A model generated the notes under the pieces. The model was not told where the DNA came from. It made no database searches and was given only the letters and a program-made list of their open reading frames with translations. Below, piece after piece: positions 7,258 through 15,856 of a stretch of DNA of 44,949 nt (position 1 is its first letter; each line of letters begins with the position of its first letter). The position numbers were made by a program, and so were the translations under genes. This stretch comes from Alphaproteobacteria bacterium. Lineage in GTDB: Bacteria; Pseudomonadota; Alphaproteobacteria; Rhizobiales; Hyphomicrobiaceae. Location of the stretch: contig JAHJSN010000065.1 in the NCBI GenBank assembly GCA_018830445.1, forward strand, positions 1-44,949, in the 5' to 3' direction.

Positions 7258-7788
7258 ATGCCCCTTTACTCCCTCGATGCCGATGTCAAGACACCTGCCA
7301 GCGGCCGCTATTGGGTTGCCCCCAATGCAACAGTGGTCGGCAACGTCGACATTCACGAGGATGCCAGCATCTGGTTTGGCACCGTGATCCGTGGCGACAA
7401 CGAACCCATCGTCATCGGCCAGCGAGTCAACATCCAGGAAAACTGTGTCCTCCACACCGACCCGGGCTACCCGATGACCATCCATCCCGATTGCACCATC
7501 GGTCACATGGTCATGTTGCACGGCTGCACGATCGAGCCCGGCGCCCTCGTCGGCATCGGTTCCATCATTCTCAATGGCGCGGTGATAGGTGCAGGATCCC
7601 TGGTCGGCGCCAACACTCTCATTCCCGAGGGCAAGGTCATCCCGCCGCGTTCGCTTGTCGTCGGCTCTCCCGGACGCATCGTGCGGCAGTTGACGGATGA
7701 ACAGGTCGCCGAGGTGAAGGCGACCGCCGGCCGCTATGTCGCGAACTGGCAGCGGTTCAAGGAACAGCTGCGCCCGCAGCAAAGTTGA
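7258..7788 (+). CDS. Gamma-carbonic anhydrase family protein
   Basis: 176 residues, a left-handed beta-helix hexapeptide protein of the YrdA/PaaY type. The three zinc-binding histidines of the gamma class are in place: His66 (NCVLHTDPG), His83 and His88 (IGHMVMLHGC), plus the IRGDNEPIVIG segment with its Arg/Asp pair. The C-terminal helix (LTDEQVAEVKATAGRYV...) is usual. Members bind zinc as trimers; carbonic anhydrase activity varies, so hydration of CO2 is a family-level inference. It follows DUF3126 by 17 bp. The 140 bp after its stop hold no gene. Confidence 0.88.
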   Translation: MPLYSLDADVKTPASGRYWVAPNATVVGNVDIHEDASIWFGTVIRGDNEPIVIGQRVNIQENCVLHTDPGYPMTIHPDCTIGHMVMLHGCTIEPGALVGIGSIILNGAVIGAGSLVGANTLIPEGKVIPPRSLVVGSPGRIVRQLTDEQVAEVKATAGRYVANWQRFKEQLRPQQS

Positions 7789-7930
7789 TGAGCCAGGCGC
7801 CCCGGCGAATATTCTGGCAGTTGAAGACGATGAAGTTCAGCCCGCCGGCCGGCGCGACCGGATCGAGATTCGATGCACTTCGCGTCCATTCTGGCGAGGC
7901 CGACGGCCGGCTCGCCCGATGCCGAGCTTC

Positions 7931-8575
7931 CTATCGCGCGGTCTGTCCCGATGTTACGACCGGACTGTTGACGACCGTTTCTTCCAGCGAGACCCACGCC
8001 CTGGGGTTCACGTAGGACTGCCGCATGACGAACTGGTAGGGCGTCGCATTCCAGATGCGAACTTGCGAAAGTTTGTTGTCGAGAATGAAATCGCCCTGCG
8101 TCGTGCGCGCGGTCAGCACCGCGTGTCCGTCGCCATGTTCATCCCGCACCACGGTCACGAGTAGCGCGCTCTCGGGCCATCCCCGCGCCATCAGAAGTTC
8201 CCGTTTCAGCAACACGTAGTCTTCGCAATCGCCGGCTGATGCCGGAACGGTCCAGTACTCTTCGACGCCATAGGCAGCCATGTCGGTAACCGGCCGGATC
8301 GCCGCATTGACATACCGGTTGATCTCATCGAGCTCGCTGAGCCGCACCGGCGTTGCGTCGAACCTGTCGTTGCCGCGCCAGCGGCCGTCGCAATATTGCG
8401 GCTGTGTCTCGCAGAACTGGACGAAACCGTACGGCGGCTGTGCCACGCCGAAAGCCCGCATGAACGCCGAGTTTCGCTGTCCGTGATATGAGGATGTCAG
8501 CGGTTCTGCGACCGCCGGAGAGAGCCCCATGGTGATGAGGCTCAAGAAGAGAGCTAGAATGACCCCGATACGCAT
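7931..8575 (-). CDS. Periplasmic transglutaminase-like cysteine peptidase (LapG/BTLCP family)
   Basis: 214 residues. Residues 1-23 are a Sec signal peptide (hydrophobic core, AVA cleavage site). The mature part has the catalytic triad of the bacterial transglutaminase-like cysteine proteinase family: Cys117 in AGDCEDYVLLKR, His151 in GDGHAVL and Asp166 in ILDN. The family includes Pseudomonas LapG, which releases a biofilm adhesin under cyclic-di-GMP control; many alphaproteobacterial members have no LapD or LapA next to them, and none is seen here. The next gene upstream on the same strand carries two PilZ-type domains, a suggestive but unproven cyclic-di-GMP connection. Confidence 0.88.
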   Translation of the reverse strand: MRIGVILALFLSLITMGLSPAVAEPLTSSYHGQRNSAFMRAFGVAQPPYGFVQFCETQPQYCDGRWRGNDRFDATPVRLSELDEINRYVNAAIRPVTDMAAYGVEEYWTVPASAGDCEDYVLLKRELLMARGWPESALLVTVVRDEHGDGHAVLTARTTQGDFILDNKLSQVRIWNATPYQFVMRQSYVNPRAWVSLEETVVNSPVVTSGQTAR

Positions 8576-8718
8576 CTGCTAACACAACTCCAGATTACCG
8601 AACTGAGAACCAGACCCGCGCCAGCAGGAAAGCCAACGCGAGGTAGACCGCATTTGTTCCCTCGCCCGAAACTCCGCCCCGCGATCGGGTGGCCTACGGA
8701 ACTTCGCAGCGACGAGCA

Positions 8719-9348
8719 TCAGTCGAGCAGCGTCTGCAGTGAGTTGGCCTCTTGGACCTGCAGGAACTGCACCCCGATACCTTGGTCGTGATGCCGCCGC
8801 ACGATGGCGTGCTGCCTCCCGACCATGACTTCCGTACCGATCAACGGCCTGAAGTGTGTTCCCAGCGAAGCACCCGACAGCGAAATGTCAAGAAGCGCAC
8901 ACTGGGTCTCGCGCTCGCCGATCTGCAGCGCGACGGTCTTGTTGGCGACCGCGATACGCTCGTGCTGGCGCTCTTCCAGCCCCGAGAATTCGGAACGGTT
9001 GGTCAACCAGGTCAGCTGCGCTGCAAGTTTTTCGCGCTTGCGCGTGGTGATATTGAGGCGCATCGAGAAACCCGCATCCAGTATCTTTTCAACCCTGCCG
9101 TCGAGTAGACCGATATGCTCGAAATGGGTCACGATTTTCTCGTTCGGCGCGAGCAGCACCGGCGAGGACATGGCAATGTGAGCCACTGAAATATCGATCA
9201 TTTTCGCCGGATATTCACTCTTGTCGGCCCTCATGAAACGGCCATGGATGCTCAACTCCATGATCCGGAAGCGGGGACCAAAATCTATGTCCGGAATTCT
9301 CAGCTGCGAGGACGACTCGCGATCCAACTGTGAAAGTGTAGCGTTCAT
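8719..9348 (-). CDS. Tandem PilZ-domain protein
   Basis: 209 residues, two PilZ-like halves. The C-terminal half is canonical: R127-xxx-R131 (ERQHERIAV) and the beta-strand motif DISLSG at 154-159, which bind cyclic di-GMP in known PilZ proteins. The N-terminal half (about 34-112) has the same strand pattern (PAKMIDISVAHIAM) but lacks the arginine pair and the glycine, so it probably does not bind the nucleotide. The start at 9348 is chosen from GAGG seven bases upstream; a longer frame to 9417 lacks support. It is likely cytoplasmic, an effector or adaptor. About 240 bp without a gene separate it from the PAS gene upstream. Confidence 0.85.
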   Translation of the reverse strand: MNATLSQLDRESSSQLRIPDIDFGPRFRIMELSIHGRFMRADKSEYPAKMIDISVAHIAMSSPVLLAPNEKIVTHFEHIGLLDGRVEKILDAGFSMRLNITTRKREKLAAQLTWLTNRSEFSGLEERQHERIAVANKTVALQIGERETQCALLDISLSGASLGTHFRPLIGTEVMVGRQHAIVRRHHDQGIGVQFLQVQEANSLQTLLD

Positions 9349-9586
9349 AAAACGACCTCGACGCCTGGATGCGGTACGATTTGGCGCTCGATTGAAACGA
9401 TGGCGCCAGCTGCACACCCCAAGTATCGGCCTTGGAATTTAACGTTTGACTAACGAGCAATATTATTTTGGGACATTCAACCCGACGCTAAGCGCTCTTC
9501 CATCGGCGAACCTGCCCAAATCCGCCACGAGACAAGTCGGCCGGGCACTGCCAAGCGGAAGCCACCGAACCGGTCATGACATCCCG

Positions 9587-10243
9587 TCAAGTCGACTCGT
9601 CGCCCCTCCGGGAAAGTCCTCCCTCATAGACCCGGAACTGACGCTTGTCCTGGCGCACGATGCGCGCTGAACGGACATTTGGCAGCACCGGCGGCGGGGC
9701 CGGATCGGTCAGCGATATCCGTAACGCCGGCTCGGCAAGTTCCAGTCCGTCGGACGGATAGGTAAGTTCCGTTTCTATAGTCTTGAACGACGCTATCGGT
9801 TCGCAACCAAACCACGATTGCGGATTGACCGTCACGAATCCCCCGAGAAACCTGTCGATGGTTTCCCCATTATGCAGAAGCGGCATAATCAGAACTTCGA
9901 AACGGGCCAACCGGCCAGCCTGCGTCGCGCCATCGACGAGTATCGTCGCAACCGCACCGAGCTTCCTGACCGATGTAAGATGGCGCTGCACCGAAAACCG
10001 ATCGCTCGTCTGCCAGTCGTCGAGGAAATTGCGGCCGCGTCTTTCCTCGCCAAGCGTATCGCAGATCCGCGTGCCGGCCAGCCGGTAGATGAAAGACGAC
10101 GGTTCCTGGAATTCGAGGATGAACGTATCCGAAAGGATATCGGCAATCCGTGACGGCTCGATTTCGAAGCGGCGCGGAGCCGCACGCGTGCCCCGCACGT
10201 CATTCCAATAAGCATAAAGATTGGCATTCGTTGTCGTTCTCAT
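9587..10243 (-). CDS. PAS domain protein of the alphaproteobacterial PAS_5 type
   Basis: 218 residues. The N-terminus (NLYAYWNDVRGTRAAPRR, then a segment ending SDTFILE) is the hallmark of the PAS_5 (DUF1457) family, which is restricted to alphaproteobacteria; the PAS core runs to about residue 130. The C-terminal third is Pro- and Arg-rich and unstructured-looking. There is no output domain, so it would sense or scaffold rather than signal directly. The start was placed at 10243 because the family begins just there; the upstream frame is not conserved-looking. It diverges from the rhomboid gene across 255 bp. Confidence 0.8.
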   Translation of the reverse strand: MRTTTNANLYAYWNDVRGTRAAPRRFEIEPSRIADILSDTFILEFQEPSSFIYRLAGTRICDTLGEERRGRNFLDDWQTSDRFSVQRHLTSVRKLGAVATILVDGATQAGRLARFEVLIMPLLHNGETIDRFLGGFVTVNPQSWFGCEPIASFKTIETELTYPSDGLELAEPALRISLTDPAPPPVLPNVRSARIVRQDKRQFRVYEGGLSRRGDEST

Positions 10244-10498
10244 CGGCGTCCGGAAGCTCCCTTGGTGCCTGCCGGACGCTCCAGCCACGTCTTCCCGAGA
10301 AGGGATCGACGGGAACTGTCCGGGATTGGCACGCTGATTTGCCAATCTTGAGCCATTCGCCGAGAACTGAGCACCAACCATGCCAGTTGACGCTTTCGGA
10401 CCTACTTCTCTGCCCCGCCAGCTTGCCGTTCCGCGCCGGGACGGTTAACGCTGCTAACTGTTTTGCGCCGACTGCAAAGCGCACCTGCCAGAACCCCA

Positions 10499-11245
10499 AT
10501 GGAGCGACCGTTGCAACAGCCCTACCGAGAGCCGATCTTCAATGTGCCGGGAAGCGTCGTCGCGCTGATAGGGCTATTCATTGCGGTGCATGTCGTTCGC
10601 CAATTTCTGCCCTACTCCGACGACGAGTGGCTGACGGTCGCCATGGCGTTTGTCCCAGCGCGGTACACCGGCTTCGCCGCTGAGATCCCCGGTGGTGAAA
10701 TAGCGGTATGGTCATCCTGGGTCACCCATATGCTGGTCCATGGCGACATCATCCATCTGATGTTCAATTCGGCATGGTTCCTGGCCTTCGGAGGCGCCAT
10801 CGCCCTGCGCGTCGGCACGCTTCGCTTCCTGGCCTTCACCGCCTTCACCGGCGTCCTTGGTGCAGCCGTCTTCCTGTTGTTCCATTGGGGCGAATTCGTC
10901 CCCGTGGTCGGCGCGTCCGGTGCGGTTTCGGGCATGATGGGCGCCGTCATGCGCTTTTTGTTCAGCGCTCTCGACATGGGCAGCTTCAATGCCCTGCGCG
11001 AGCGGCCGCGCAGCGTTCCACTGATGCGGTTAACGACCGCCCTGACGGATAAGCGTGTGGTCGCCGTCACGGTGATCTATTTGCTCCTTAATGCCATAAC
11101 AGCCTTCGGAATTCCGGGAGTTGCGGCGGAAGGCGGCGTCGCCTGGGAAGCCCATCTCGGCGGCTACCTCGCCGGCCTTCTGTGTTTTGGCCTGTTCGAT
11201 CCTGCGCCGCCGAAACCGCGTTTCGAACCACGTATTGTGCAATGA
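10499..11245 (+). CDS. Rhomboid-family intramembrane serine protease
   Basis: 248 residues, six or seven transmembrane helices. Catalytic Ser140 lies in VVGASGAVSG (GxSG motif) and the partner His in the last helix, AWEAHLGGYLAGLL. The HxxxN element of the oxyanion region is visible in HMLVHGDIIHLMFN. It cleaves membrane proteins inside the inner membrane; the natural substrate is unknown. The start at the ATG 10499 is preferred over an upstream TTG (10463); neither has a strong ribosome site. A GC-rich hairpin at 11298-11328 lies between this gene and the CBS gene. Confidence 0.9.
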   Translation: MERPLQQPYREPIFNVPGSVVALIGLFIAVHVVRQFLPYSDDEWLTVAMAFVPARYTGFAAEIPGGEIAVWSSWVTHMLVHGDIIHLMFNSAWFLAFGGAIALRVGTLRFLAFTAFTGVLGAAVFLLFHWGEFVPVVGASGAVSGMMGAVMRFLFSALDMGSFNALRERPRSVPLMRLTTALTDKRVVAVTVIYLLLNAITAFGIPGVAAEGGVAWEAHLGGYLAGLLCFGLFDPAPPKPRFEPRIVQ

Positions 11246-11297
11246 GCCTTGCATTCTGCGACAATCTGCAGCAGCATCCATGAAAAATGAATTTTGT

Positions 11298-11328
11298 GCC
11301 CCCGCTCCTGCCAACCACAAGCGGGGGC
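11298..11328. terminator. Probable terminator hairpin after the rhomboid gene
   Basis: GCCCCCGCT (11298-11306) pairs with AGCGGGGGC (11320-11328) around a 13-base loop. On the plus strand it is followed by CTTCGT, not a long T-run, so termination may be weak. It separates the rhomboid gene from the CBS gene, whose own ribosome site begins 14 bases later. Confidence 0.55.
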
Positions 11329-11357
11329 CTTCGTATAAGAACAAGGAGGCGGACCAG

Positions 11358-11789
11358 ATGAATGTCGCAACTTTGCTGAAGGCAAAAGGCCGGGCCGTGG
11401 CTACGTCGCCATCAACGGCAAGCCTGCATGAAGTTTCAGTCGCCCTTGCCGAAAAGCGAATTGGCGCCATGGTTATTGTCGACGCCCGCAACAGCGTAAT
11501 CGGCATTGTTTCCGAGCGGGATATCGTTCGGGCGATCGCATCGAACGGCCCCGAGGTCCTGCTTCGTCAGGTATCCGAGATCATGACCCGCGACGTGACG
11601 ATTTGCGGATTGGACCGCACCATTGAAGAACTTATGGGCATGATGACCAAGGGACGTTTTCGTCACCTTCCTGTCGTCGAAGACGGCAATCTTGTCGGCA
11701 TTATTTCAATCGGCGACGTCGTCAAGCACCACATCGCCGAAGTGCAGATGGAAGTCTCCGCCATGCGCGAATATCTCGCTACCGGCTGA
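11358..11789 (+). CDS. CBS-pair domain protein
   Basis: 143 residues made of two CBS motifs in tandem (Bateman module): the first around GAMVIVDARNSVIGIVSERDIVRAI (in pieces, about 38-62), the second around FRHLPVVEDGNLVGIISIGDVVK (about 100-122). Such stand-alone pairs bind adenosine nucleotides or S-adenosylmethionine and report energy state; the partner is unknown. The start is clear: AAGGAGG at 11343-11349 and ATG at 11358. It is a common conserved gene beside the patatin-like gene in Rhizobiales. Confidence 0.9.
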   Translation: MNVATLLKAKGRAVATSPSTASLHEVSVALAEKRIGAMVIVDARNSVIGIVSERDIVRAIASNGPEVLLRQVSEIMTRDVTICGLDRTIEELMGMMTKGRFRHLPVVEDGNLVGIISIGDVVKHHIAEVQMEVSAMREYLATG

Positions 11790-11930
11790 CGACAGCGCCT
11801 GTCCAGCCATCGCCGGTTCAGAGACGAAAGATAAACCGGCAACCGAGACACCATGGCCGCCGGCCGATACATTGCCGATGGCTGGTCCGTTGCCGCCGGA
11901 CTGATCGATCTTTTATAGGAGCGGTAGCGG

Positions 11931-11988
11931 GCTAGGCCGGGATCCTGCGGGCTAGGCCGGGATCCTGCGGGCTTGGCCGGTCATGCGG
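11931..11988. repeat. 20-bp tandem repeat spanning the 3' end of the patatin-like gene
   Basis: The 20-bp unit GCTAGGCCGGGATCCTGCGG occurs at 11931-11950 and again, identical, at 11951-11970, followed by a partial diverged copy (11971-11988). The stop codon of the minus-strand gene lies inside the second unit, and the first unit carries a duplicate of that stop and of the last codons. It looks like a recent slippage duplication that did not change the protein. Confidence 0.85.
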
Positions 11989-12911
11989 GCACGGACCGAC
12001 AATTCCTGATTGATCGTCTCGATTTCGCGCTTGGCCGCCGCGTACCCCAGATCGATCAACTCCGCCGCACGGTGGAAATCGAACAGGTTGATCCCATGCA
12101 GCCGCGGACTGATCATCGCATCCGGCGGATCGCCTGCAAGCCGCGAGCGCGCAATCCGGTCCTGGACGATATTGAACGCTTCCACCATCACCGTCGAGAT
12201 ACCCGGAACGTTCTCCCCGCGGCCGAAAAGCTGCCGCTGCAACAATCTGCGCGCATTGAAGCCGCCGTTGTCCGGCACCGGCACACTCGGTTCGATCTCC
12301 GGTTCCACTTCCGGCTCGGTATCGAACTCGATCTGTGGCGCCAGCGTCCCGCGTGAGGAGAGGTCGAAGTTGAGATTGACCGCGATCACATAGCGCGCGC
12401 CCATGGCGCGGCAGACCGAGATCGGCACCGGATTGACGAGCGCTCCGTCGAACAGCCAGCGGCCGCGGATCTTGACCGGCTTGAAAATGCCCGGAAGCGC
12501 ATAGGAAGCCCTGATCGCATTGGCCAGTCCGCCTTGCGACAGCCAGATTTCATGACCCGTCCCGATTTCGGTCGCGACCGCGGTAAATGCGATATCGAGA
12601 TCCTGCATCCGCCGGCCGCCGACGGTCTCGATCAACCTCTCGGTCAACCGTCCGCCGGTAATCAGCCCTGTGCCGGCCAGATTGAAATCGAGAAAACCCC
12701 AGACCCGCCGCATCGTCAGTTCGCGGGCAAACGCCTCTATCTCGTCAAGATGCCCCGCCGAGTAGCAACCGCCGACCACGGCTCCCATCGATGTGCCGGC
12801 AATGACGTGCGGGCGTATGCCAGCTTCTTCCAGCGCCCGCAGGACACCGATATGAGACCAGCCCCGCGCCGCGCCGCCCCCCAACGCCAATCCGATTTTC
12901 ACCTGTTCCAT
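11952..12911 (-). CDS. Patatin-like phospholipase family protein (RssA-type)
   Basis: 319 residues. The patatin fold motifs are all present: oxyanion-hole loop GGGAARG at 11-17, nucleophile elbow GTSMG with Ser41, and the catalytic Asp155 in FDGALVNP. It should hydrolyse acyl esters of lipids in the cytoplasm or at the inner membrane. The C-terminal 120 residues include an acidic Pro/Glu-rich linker (around EFDTEPEVEPEIEPSVPVP) followed by a helical region. The ATG at 12911 is preceded by GGAAGG; the frame is open further up but only with a TTG. The stop codon falls inside a 20-bp tandem repeat. Confidence 0.9.
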   Translation of the reverse strand: MEQVKIGLALGGGAARGWSHIGVLRALEEAGIRPHVIAGTSMGAVVGGCYSAGHLDEIEAFARELTMRRVWGFLDFNLAGTGLITGGRLTERLIETVGGRRMQDLDIAFTAVATEIGTGHEIWLSQGGLANAIRASYALPGIFKPVKIRGRWLFDGALVNPVPISVCRAMGARYVIAVNLNFDLSSRGTLAPQIEFDTEPEVEPEIEPSVPVPDNGGFNARRLLQRQLFGRGENVPGISTVMVEAFNIVQDRIARSRLAGDPPDAMISPRLHGINLFDFHRAAELIDLGYAAAKREIETINQELSVRARMTGQARRIPA

Positions 12912-13136
12912 AGGGGCCTTCCAAAAAGGTGTATCGCCCGTTGAACGACTACTGGTTGTGCCTTGCAATTCTGGAACCAGAATTTCCGGCAGGGCATAAT
13001 TATCGCGGCCGACTCGATACCCGTCCAAGCCATGTTAACACAACAGGATACCGGCGCTGAGTTAACCGAGTTCTATTGAACGAAGCGCATACAACCAGAC
13101 AACATATCGTGAGCGCGCATCCAAGTGCTTGCCGGC

Positions 13137-13610
13137 TCAGCCCTTCCGGCTGTAGACCTCGCCGGGATCGAAAGCCCGCTCACTGACGGTTTCCTCAAGC
13201 CGGTAGTCTGCCCGGCCGGCCGGTACCCCTAGCGCGACATTCCTGTAAAAGCAGGTTTTACGCCCCGTATGGCAGGCCGCGCCATGCCCGTCGATCCGCG
13301 CGCTGAGCCACACGACGTCCTGGTCGCAATCGGTCCGCATCGAGGCGATATGCAAAAGATTACCGCTCTCCTCCCCCTTCTTCCAGAGTTTACCCCTGGA
13401 CCGGCTGAAGAAATGCGCCGTGGCCGTCTCGATTGTCAGCCTCAGCGCTTCGGCATTCATGTAGGCGAACATCAGCACGCCCCCACCATCCGCGTCCGTT
13501 ACGATGGCCGGGATCAACCCGTCTGCACCGAATTTCGGCGTGAATGCCAATCCCTCCTCGAGTTCGGATTTGTCCCCCGGAGCAGCGAACGGGAATCTAT
13601 CTTCAGCCAT
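13137..13610 (-). CDS. hisI: Phosphoribosyl-AMP cyclohydrolase
   Basis: 157 residues, the single-domain HisI found in alphaproteobacteria (no fused HisE). It opens the purine ring of phosphoribosyl-AMP in the third step of histidine synthesis. Motifs: [16 protein letters not shown] substrate loop (69-84), the Mg/Zn site TDCDQD (Asp94, Cys95, Asp96, Asp98), and zinc cysteines Cys113 (AACHTGR) and Cys120 (TCFYR). The start at 13610 has GGGGA upstream. The gene diverges from the NifU-like gene across about 145 bp. Confidence 0.94.
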   Translation of the reverse strand: MAEDRFPFAAPGDKSELEEGLAFTPKFGADGLIPAIVTDADGGGVLMFAYMNAEALRLTIETATAHFFSRSRGKLWKKGEESGNLLHIASMRTDCDQDVVWLSARIDGHGAACHTGRKTCFYRNVALGVPAGRADYRLEETVSERAFDPGEVYSRKG

Positions 13611-13756
13611 GGCTTCCCCATTTCTCCAAACATGAGCCCTTGGGCGGCAAGCGATTTCACAGCGCACCTTTCGCGCCGCGCGTTGCAATGCCTATATTCA
13701 ACTTCAAATCACACAACACGCGCCCGCCGCAGCGCCAGTCAAGGCAATACCACCTT

Positions 13757-14221
13757 ATGACCGACCTCGACGCCATCTATTCGAACCGCATCCTTGAGCT
13801 TGCCGCCGCCATCCCGCGTTGCGAACGTCTCCCCGACCCACACACCAGCGCCACCGCGCATTCGAAGTTATGCGGCTCCACCGTTGCCGTCGACATCAAG
13901 GTGGCCGACGGTGTCGTCAGCGATTTCGGCCAGAACATCAAAGCCTGCCTGCTGGGACAGGCCGCAGCATCCGTTGTTGGCCGCGAGATCGTCGGAACCT
14001 CGATTGCGGAGTTTGCCGAAGTCGCCGCCACCATGCGCGCCATGCTGAAGGAAAGCGGCCCTCCACCACAGGGGCGCTGGGCCGATCTTGGCGTCCTCGA
14101 ACCGGTGCGCGACTACAAGGCCCGGCACACTTCGACCCTGCTCATCTTCGATGCGGTTCTCGACGCTTTCGGCCAACTCGAACAGTCGCGCGGTAACGCT
14201 GTCGCCGGACAAAAGTCGTGA
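13757..14221 (+). CDS. Iron-sulfur cluster scaffold protein, NifU/IscU-like
   Basis: 154 residues of the IscU/NifU-N fold. Two of the three scaffold cysteines are recognisable: Cys39 in SKLCGSTV and Cys64 in NIKACLLGQA. The third, C-terminal one is absent; the equivalent segment reads YKARHTSTLL with no Cys. This variant is usual in the alphaproteobacterial family annotated as iron-sulfur cluster assembly scaffold protein; whether it builds clusters is not shown. Its stop codon overlaps the GTG start of yidD (GTGA at 14218-14221), so the two are translationally coupled. Confidence 0.8.
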   Translation: MTDLDAIYSNRILELAAAIPRCERLPDPHTSATAHSKLCGSTVAVDIKVADGVVSDFGQNIKACLLGQAAASVVGREIVGTSIAEFAEVAATMRAMLKESGPPPQGRWADLGVLEPVRDYKARHTSTLLIFDAVLDAFGQLEQSRGNAVAGQKS

Positions 14222-14544
14222 ACCTCCTCGCCGAAGTCCTGAAACTCCCGATCCACATCTACCGCTGGACGCTGAAGCCGTATGTCGGCTGGCAGTGCCG
14301 GCACCTGCCGACGTGTTCCGAATACGCACTCGAATCGATCGACAAGAACGGGCCATGGCGCGGCTTCTGGCTGATGATTTCGCGCCTCGCGCGCTGCCGC
14401 CCCGGTGGTTCTGCCGGCTACGACCCTGCCCCCGATATCCGTGAACAGCACCACACCTTCGCGCCCTGGCGTTACGGCCGCTGGACTGGAGCGCATATGA
14501 AGTCGCAGTGGACGGGAGACGGTGGGGAGGGCAAGCCGGATTGA
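14218..14544 (+). CDS. yidD: Membrane protein insertion efficiency factor YidD
   Basis: 108 residues. The family core is clear: PIHIYRW..LKPYVGWQCRHLPTCSEYALESI, then G..RGFWLMISRLARCRPGG, then YDPAP. The three conserved cysteines (QCRH, PTCS, ARCRP) are present. YidD is a peripheral inner-membrane protein that helps YidC insert membrane proteins. The GTG start overlaps the preceding stop by four bases. In many bacteria yidD sits between rnpA and yidC; here it is with the scaffold gene, as is common in Rhizobiales. Confidence 0.92.
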   Translation: MNLLAEVLKLPIHIYRWTLKPYVGWQCRHLPTCSEYALESIDKNGPWRGFWLMISRLARCRPGGSAGYDPAPDIREQHHTFAPWRYGRWTGAHMKSQWTGDGGEGKPD

Positions 14545-14564
14545 TCGGCGGGTAGCCTATTGAG

Positions 14565-14834
14565 TCACGGCAGGTTCAGAACCTCATGGCTGAAACCGAG
14601 ATCAAAGCAATCGAGCCTGTTGAAGCTTTCTTGATATTGGCGAATGAGCCTGAGTTTCTGCCCCCTAACGCTTTCAAGCTTCTGCCACTGCTGCCGCAGC
14701 CGGTCGCGGTTCGTAGCAGCTTCATAGAGTGCACTATCGATCCGCGCTAATCTGTCACCAAGGCTCCGCCAATCGTCAGCAAGGTTTCTGATGTTATCAA
14801 CAACCCTTTCGCATAAATCATTGCGTCTCGACAT
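14565..14834 (-). CDS. Putative small coiled-coil protein, unrecognised
   Basis: 89 residues, almost wholly alpha-helical and charged. Heptad-like spacing is visible through VVDNIRNLADDWRSLGDRLA and the following RLRQQWQKLESVRGQKLRL, so a coiled coil is likely. There is no signal peptide. I know no family. The case for a real gene is the protein-like composition; the case against is the absence of a clear ribosome site and possible overlap with the start region of the divergent gene (14872). The region is lower in GC than its neighbours, which fits acquired DNA. Confidence 0.5.
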   Translation of the reverse strand: MSRRNDLCERVVDNIRNLADDWRSLGDRLARIDSALYEAATNRDRLRQQWQKLESVRGQKLRLIRQYQESFNRLDCFDLGFSHEVLNLP

Positions 14835-14871
14835 TCCAAAACCCAATCCAACCGCCAATGGGAATTGGATT

Positions 14872-15642
14872 ATGGGTTTCGCTAAAGGTGCGGGGATACT
14901 CTTCTGTATGGCCGCCTCATTTGCCACCGGACTATTGAATAGCGCGATCCCGGCTCATTCCCTCAGCATCGATGAACTCTACGAATCAATCGATGAGGCG
15001 CAGCCGACTTACGAAGGCTTTGATTTTCCCGCTCCAGAGCAATTGTTGAATACCTACCAACTTGAAGCCTACAACGAGAAACTGGACAGAAGGGAGTGCC
15101 GCAGTGCTTTTCTTGAACTTGCTGGCGGCGTTCACTTCAATCGTCCTGACATGCCCTCGCCGGCTGGCGATGGCATGCTGGCCTGGGAATACATCGTTGG
15201 ACCCCGATACTATCCCGCGCCGCTTTACTGCCGCATATTGAATGATCTGAACTCCAAACTCCAAAATGCCCTTTCCTCGGGCCTAACACTGATGCCACTC
15301 CCACAATCGAAAACAGATGCGATAGAATTCCGCAATCCAGACGATCCAATCTGGGGCGTGGCCCTGGAAGTTCAAGCGCTATTGGTTGTAGCCTTGGCCG
15401 ACCATGCTCCGGCCCTCGTTAAGATCGCCCAACTCTCCAACGAAGGCGCAGTCATCCGCCTGACCCCGGCCTTCAACTATTTCGCCATCGCCCGCGCCCG
15501 CAAGCTTGGGGCCAGAGATCGACAACTCGAACAACTCATTGCAGAGGCAAGGTCAAGATTGACCGAAGCCGAGATCGCACGTTTGCAGCCGCGTATTGCC
15601 GACGGCAGATGGCCGAGAGCAGAGCGGATCGTGCTCGACTAA
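14872..15642 (+). CDS. Hypothetical exported protein
   Basis: 256 residues; no family recognised. Residues 1-29 form an N-terminal signal: MGFAKG, a hydrophobic core (AGILFCMAASFATGLLNSAI) and a possible PAHS cleavage zone. The mature protein is mixed alpha/beta with Cys pairs around 75 and 120 (RRECRSAF, PLYCRIL), which could form a disulfide in the periplasm, and a helical C-terminus. The ATG at 14872 was chosen because the signal starts there; the frame is open 81 bases further up. Lower GC than its neighbours suggests transfer. 15643-15856 downstream contains no gene I can defend. Confidence 0.65.
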   Translation: MGFAKGAGILFCMAASFATGLLNSAIPAHSLSIDELYESIDEAQPTYEGFDFPAPEQLLNTYQLEAYNEKLDRRECRSAFLELAGGVHFNRPDMPSPAGDGMLAWEYIVGPRYYPAPLYCRILNDLNSKLQNALSSGLTLMPLPQSKTDAIEFRNPDDPIWGVALEVQALLVVALADHAPALVKIAQLSNEGAVIRLTPAFNYFAIARARKLGARDRQLEQLIAEARSRLTEAEIARLQPRIADGRWPRAERIVLD

Positions 15643-15856
15643 CCCGCTGCCGGGTTCCTTGGCCCAACAAGCTGCGGCAATTTCCCGGCGGCCCTCATCG
15701 AGCGTGATCGCAAGTCCGCTCAGGTCGAGGTTGGCGATCGGCCCGACCTGCACCTCGCTTAAGGCAAACATTGCCGCCCGCCCCACCATCGCATGTTGCC
15801 ATCACGAACCAGACCGCTCGCGGCGCCATGCCACCGCTGTCACATCCAGCACCCGT

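Noticed and set aside
15553-15789. Minus-strand 78-codon frame after the MDR gene
   Set aside because: Its first part looks protein-like (VGPIANLDLSGLAITLDEG) but it has no ribosome site, overlaps the exported-protein gene and matches nothing known; at most a gene remnant.
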